NCBI GenBank assembly: GCA_021847685.1 | Contig: JAJZQE010000025.1 | Span: 1 to 8,405 of the forward strand | DNA length: 8,405 nucleotides | Source of the DNA: a bacterium | Lineage (GTDB): Bacteria > Patescibacteriota > Saccharimonadia > Saccharimonadales > Saccharimonadaceae | Direction: 5' to 3' | Shown here: in pieces, positions 6,332 to 8,405 of the stretch | How positions within the stretch are numbered: the first letter of the stretch is position 1 | Layout: each line of letters opens with the position of its first letter | Translations under genes and position numbers: made by a program | Notes under the pieces: generated by a model | Database searches by the model: none | What the model saw: only the letters and a program-made list of their open reading frames with translations | Told to the model about the DNA's origin: nothing

Positions 6332-7123
6332 TTATAAATCAACATCGCACAGTTCAGCGCATAGCCTGAAACATTCCAGCTGGGTTGCTTCGGAAAGCGC
6401 AAAGTCAGTTCGCAGTTGCATGAATCGGTAATCCAACTCCCCCTTCGGCATATCGGCACCCGACATCAGGTCATAAACAATATTAAGAGCTAGCCTGTAG
6501 TATCTATTAGCTATCCTAAGAATCGTCGACCTATCAATATACACACTTGATCCATAATCGGCTTCGAATTTCATCGCAATTTCTTCAATAACCTCGGCAG
6601 CTTCTTTATCTCCCTTAATGATTTCCTCGGTTTTTTTATCGATGTCATCTTCGAACACATCACCACCAGGCAAGACATCGCGAAGAAAACTAACCCAATT
6701 GCTTGAAAAATCTAGCCTCCAACCTTTTTTCCACATAGCTATCAGCTGTCGTTTACCGTCACTAATTAGCGCGGACCGCTCATCTTTCGGATTCATCGAA
6801 ATAGCTAATAAATCGAGTGCTGCAGCATACAACCACTGCTCATTTCCAACTACTGTTTTATAGTCGAGGCCAGATGGTATTTCGCCTTGGTTACCAGATT
6901 CTAAAAGAGAAAAGGCATCTGGGTTAACAGTTCCATCAGGATACGACAAGCAGACTACCGAACAATCTGGGCTCTTTAAAAGTTCCGTCAATAAAATAGT
7001 TCTTTGGAATTCAGCAATCTTAGCGTCTTGATCAGCGAGCTTTTCAGCGTCAATCTTGCCAAGAAAACCGTTAAATTCATCATCGGATGCAACTTCCGCG
7101 GCTTCATCAAACGGCTGTGTCAT
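6332..7123 (-). CDS. Protein of unknown function (263 aa), acidic and helical
   Basis: No family is recognised. From the ATG at 7123 the protein starts with an acidic, Ala/Glu/Asp-rich segment (about 1-40) and has no signal peptide or membrane span. A mid-section with Trp-rich motifs (EQWLYAAALDLLAIS, about 94-108; MWKKGWRLDFSSNW, about 128-141) is followed by an acidic helical stretch (DIDKKTEEIIKGDKEAAEVIEEI, about 159-181). The C-terminal third looks fully helical and ends with three cysteines in the last 20 residues. Overall it reads as a soluble all-helical protein or scaffold. A GTG at 7141 would add six residues, but its AGGG abuts the codon, so I prefer the ATG, which itself has no ribosome site. 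The gene begins just after the terminator of the 133-aa gene and precedes the 139-aa gene by 208 bp at stop-to-start scale of 66 bp between coding regions. Confidence 0.68.
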   Translation of the reverse strand: MTQPFDEAAEVASDDEFNGFLGKIDAEKLADQDAKIAEFQRTILLTELLKSPDCSVVCLSYPDGTVNPDAFSLLESGNQGEIPSGLDYKTVVGNEQWLYAAALDLLAISMNPKDERSALISDGKRQLIAMWKKGWRLDFSSNWVSFLRDVLPGGDVFEDDIDKKTEEIIKGDKEAAEVIEEIAMKFEADYGSSVYIDRSTILRIANRYYRLALNIVYDLMSGADMPKGELDYRFMQLRTDFALSEATQLECFRLCAELCDVDL

Positions 7124-7180
7124 ATCACAAAAGTACCACACCCCTATTCATCTTGCAAAAACTAATGTTTATTCTATTTT

Positions 7181-7215
7181 TAAAATTGAAACACCCCCGA
7201 GGTGTTTCGGGGGTG
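7181..7215 (-). terminator. Rho-independent terminator of the 133-aa gene
   Basis: A perfect 9-bp stem (CACCCCCGA at 7192-7200, TCGGGGGTG at 7207-7215) is followed on the minus-strand transcript by TTTCAATTTT. It lies about 100 bp past the stop codon at 7318. The same bases can instead form an 8-bp stem, GAAACACC (7188-7195) with GGTGTTTC (7201-7208), which cannot coexist with the first. Confidence 0.82.
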
Positions 7216-7218
7216 GTG

Positions 7219-7241
7219 GTAGATTAAAAGCTTGATTCTAC
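7219..7241 (-). repeat. AAGCTT-core element in the 3' region of the 133-aa gene
   Basis: A 23-bp imperfect palindrome with perfect 5-bp ends (GTAGA and TCTAC). Read on the minus strand it matches the element at 7742-7762 on the plus strand at 20 positions, with one mismatch and two single-base gaps. It lies between the stop codon and the terminator, so it is in the transcribed 3' region. Confidence 0.6.
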
Positions 7242-7317
7242 TGCGCGATGATGGCTGGTCCGAAGACTCCCATCTTTAGCCGTCGCGCCGGCCTGCTGTC
7301 CCACGTCGCTGGTTCGA

Positions 7318-7719
7318 TTAGTTATTGACCGCCAGTGATCTGGGGTTTGCAGCCTCACCTTCTTGCTTGGCGAAGCTTTCAATCACGGCCACGCTCCGTG
7401 CGCGTTCATTCGCATCACGGAGGATTCTTGTCGCGCGACTCGAGATGTCCCGAGTTATTGCCCACGCCGTCGGAGCGTCAACGTAGTTCTTTGGCCGTCT
7501 AACACCGCAGACTTTCAGCGTTGTCGACCTTCCGGCAAGGAGCTCACTGACGACGTATGCTATTCCCACTTCCTGGCCAGCGGTCAGATAGTAGGTATAG
7601 TATTTGATGCCGAAGTTCGTCTCCTTTACGTGGTACTGATCCGTCGACCCCAGAACGAACTCAGCCAGCTCTTCAGCTGCTGCAATGATCTGGTCTTCGG
7701 TGATGGTCACATTGGTCAT
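7318..7719 (-). CDS. GC-rich orphan protein of unknown function (133 aa)
   Basis: I do not recognise the product. It is a small soluble protein without signal peptide. The first helix is acidic (ITEDQIIAAAEELAEFVLG, 6-24), followed by a Tyr-rich beta-like stretch (about 29-57), an Arg/Lys region around CGVRRPKNY (71-79), a helical basic segment (about 88-113) and a flexible tail. The start is well supported: AGGAG lies 6 nt before the ATG, the only textbook ribosome site in the window. G+C is raised (34/60 at 7501-7560), unlike the AT-rich genes next to it. It has its own consensus promoter, structured leader and terminator, and is thus a self-contained expression cassette. This together suggests recent acquisition. 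A regulator, toxin-like or effector role cannot be told from sequence; no catalytic motif is evident. Confidence 0.75.
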   Translation of the reverse strand: MTNVTITEDQIIAAAEELAEFVLGSTDQYHVKETNFGIKYYTYYLTAGQEVGIAYVVSELLAGRSTTLKVCGVRRPKNYVDAPTAWAITRDISSRATRILRDANERARSVAVIESFAKQEGEAANPRSLAVNN

Positions 7720-7741
7720 ATCCGACTCCTATGGTGTGGGT

Positions 7742-7762
7742 GTAGATCAAGCTTTAATGTAC
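7742..7762 (-). repeat. AAGCTT-core element in the 5' leader of the 133-aa gene
   Basis: A 21-bp near-palindrome, inverted partner of the element at 7219-7241. It lies 11 nt upstream of the AGGAG ribosome site (7730-7726), inside the predicted leader. In the mRNA it could pair with the 3' element (20 base pairs, one mismatch, two bulges) or fold on itself. Confidence 0.6.
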
Positions 7763-7771
7763 GAAAGGTCG

Positions 7772-7790
7772 GGAGCTTATATTAAGCCCC
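7772..7790 (-). promoter_or_regulatory. 5'-terminal leader hairpin of the 133-aa gene
   Basis: On the minus-strand RNA GGGGCUUA pairs with UAAGCUCC around a 3-nt loop: 8 pairs including one G-U. The opposite strand would have an A-C mismatch at that place, so the fold favours minus-strand RNA. It begins about 8 nt from the predicted transcript start. It could alternatively be a weak terminator for rnj, but no U-run follows. Confidence 0.45.
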
Positions 7791-7804
7791 TCAACCATCT
7801 CGAT

Positions 7805-7832
7805 ATATTAGCATAAATCTATGGAGTGTCAA
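7805..7832 (-). promoter_or_regulatory. Promoter of the 133-aa gene
   Basis: A perfect TTGACA (7832-7827) is followed after 16 bp by TAATAT (7810-7805), which is preceded by TGC, an extended -10 motif. The predicted start near 7798 gives a leader of about 79 nt. It lies just after the rnj stop codon, so rnj and the 133-aa gene are probably separate units, although no terminator is visible after rnj. Confidence 0.65.
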
Positions 7833-7859
7833 CGTTTGACCGAGCCGCGTAACTCTTAA

Positions 7860-8405
7860 CTAGTAGCCGCGGTTTTCGGCGCGGACGATTGGATCGATCT
7901 CGTCCGTGTCGGGAATTTGTGGTGGCTGGAAAGTTTTCGTTTGCAAGTTTTCAAGTTTAAAAGTATTACCGGCTAACACTGGTTCGGCCACACGCTCGCC
8001 ACGGTCTTGGCCGTCACGACGAACATTAGAACCGCCACCAATTTCGTTGATAACTGGAATCACGATTGGCGTGCGACGAGTCTGATCATACAGAATGTGG
8101 GTAATCTCATCTTTTAGCTCTTTTTTCACAACATCAAGGTCGACACGCTTGCCACTAAAGGCACGAGCGACTTTTTGCTTGAGGTACTGACGAATCGTGC
8201 CCATCAACTCTTCACTATCACGTAGATAGATAAAGCCGCGGCTAATGATATCAGGGCTAGTTAGCAAACGGCCAGTACCACGTTGAACGGTTAGGACAAC
8301 GATAAACATACCTTCGGTAGCCATGTGGATGCGGTCTTTTAGAACCACTTCAGAAACGGTCGCGCCGCTGTCGTCATACATGATGCCACCTACTGGAATT
8401 CGACC
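7860..8405 (-). CDS. rnj: Ribonuclease J, C-terminal part (5' end outside the window)
   Basis: The last 181 residues of an RNase J, a 5'-to-3' exo- and endoribonuclease of the metallo-beta-lactamase/beta-CASP superfamily that matures and degrades RNA. The frame is open to the window edge and the codons upstream of the first ATG (8381) encode the conserved GRIPVGGI, so that ATG is internal and not a start. Family landmarks are VVLKDR (residues 28-33), the hallmark SPDIISRGFIYLRDSEEL (59-76) and the RRTPIVIPVI end of the C-terminal domain (131-140). A tail of about 40 residues rich in Arg, Asp, Gln and Pro follows, longer than the core fold needs and possibly a contact site for RNA or partners. 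The catalytic metal site would lie in the missing N-terminal part. Confidence 0.93.
   Translation of the reverse strand, partial: GRIPVGGIMYDDSGATVSEVVLKDRIHMATEGMFIVVLTVQRGTGRLLTSPDIISRGFIYLRDSEELMGTIRQYLKQKVARAFSGKRVDLDVVKKELKDEITHILYDQTRRTPIVIPVINEIGGGSNVRRDGQDRGERVAEPVLAGNTFKLENLQTKTFQPPQIPDTDEIDPIVRAENRGY

Noticed and set aside
6268..6459. 63-aa minus-strand open frame
   Set aside because: Mostly inside the 263-aa gene in another frame and without start signals; a shadow.
7216..7317. Possible short peptides in the 3' region of the 133-aa gene (e.g. 26 codons from a GTG)
   Set aside because: No ribosome site and no recognisable composition; treated as untranslated region.
7363..7785. 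140-aa plus-strand open frame opposite the 133-aa gene
   Set aside because: Shadow of a GC-rich gene; no promoter or ribosome site, Cys/Arg-rich translation, and it crosses the minus-strand control region.
8381..8381. ATG as start of a short 173-aa protein
   Set aside because: The upstream codons up to the window edge encode conserved RNase J residues, so this is an internal methionine.

Overview
The window looks like part of a small-genome bacterium of the Patescibacteria (CPR), with Candidatus Saccharibacteria (TM7) as my best guess. The reasons are the core genes seen (a compact FtsK, RNase J, an EcoRI-type adenine methyltransferase), moderate G+C in the housekeeping genes, short intergenic gaps, and strong -10 boxes placed almost on top of start codons. 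No gene needs TGA to be read as an amino acid, so the standard bacterial code is used and the recoded Gracilibacteria/Absconditabacteria are unlikely. The taxonomic call is inference; there is no rRNA gene here.

Every gene I can support lies on the minus strand, so transcription runs from high to low coordinates. In transcription order: the 3' part of rnj (8405-7860); a GC-rich orphan gene for a 133-aa protein with its own promoter, structured leader and terminator (7832-7181); two unrecognised genes (263 aa and 139 aa, 7123-5846); an alpha/beta hydrolase (5756-4887); a GC-rich two-gene unit for a TasA/camelysin-like secreted protein and its dedicated SipW-type signal peptidase (promoter at 4805, terminator ending near 3435); ftsK (3232-1013); a Nudix hydrolase 13 bp after it (999-634); and the N-terminal part of an EcoRI-type DNA adenine methyltransferase (577 to the window edge).

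The housekeeping genes rnj and ftsK sit on the same strand and frame about 4.6 kb of accessory genes. These genes differ in base composition: 39/60 G+C by hand count at 4081-4140 in the tasA-like gene, 34/60 at 7501-7560 in the 133-aa gene, and 26/60 at 5041-5100 in the hydrolase. This suggests a hotspot with at least two separately acquired GC-rich modules. In the tasA-sipW unit, the precursor is probably exported, cleaved after Ala34 by the co-encoded peptidase, and assembled or displayed on the cell surface. A large hairpin between the two cistrons may set their ratio.

The most unusual regulatory arrangement is around the 133-aa gene. Its 5' and 3' untranslated regions carry nearly complementary 21-23 nt elements with an AAGCTT core, and its terminator can fold in two mutually exclusive ways. 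Gaps without genes are all under 300 bp. The largest (3233-3491) holds ftsK promoter candidates, an AT-rich perfect inverted repeat and the sipW terminator; between about 3305 and 3435 I see nothing further. No tRNA, rRNA, CRISPR array, insertion sequence or known riboswitch was seen.
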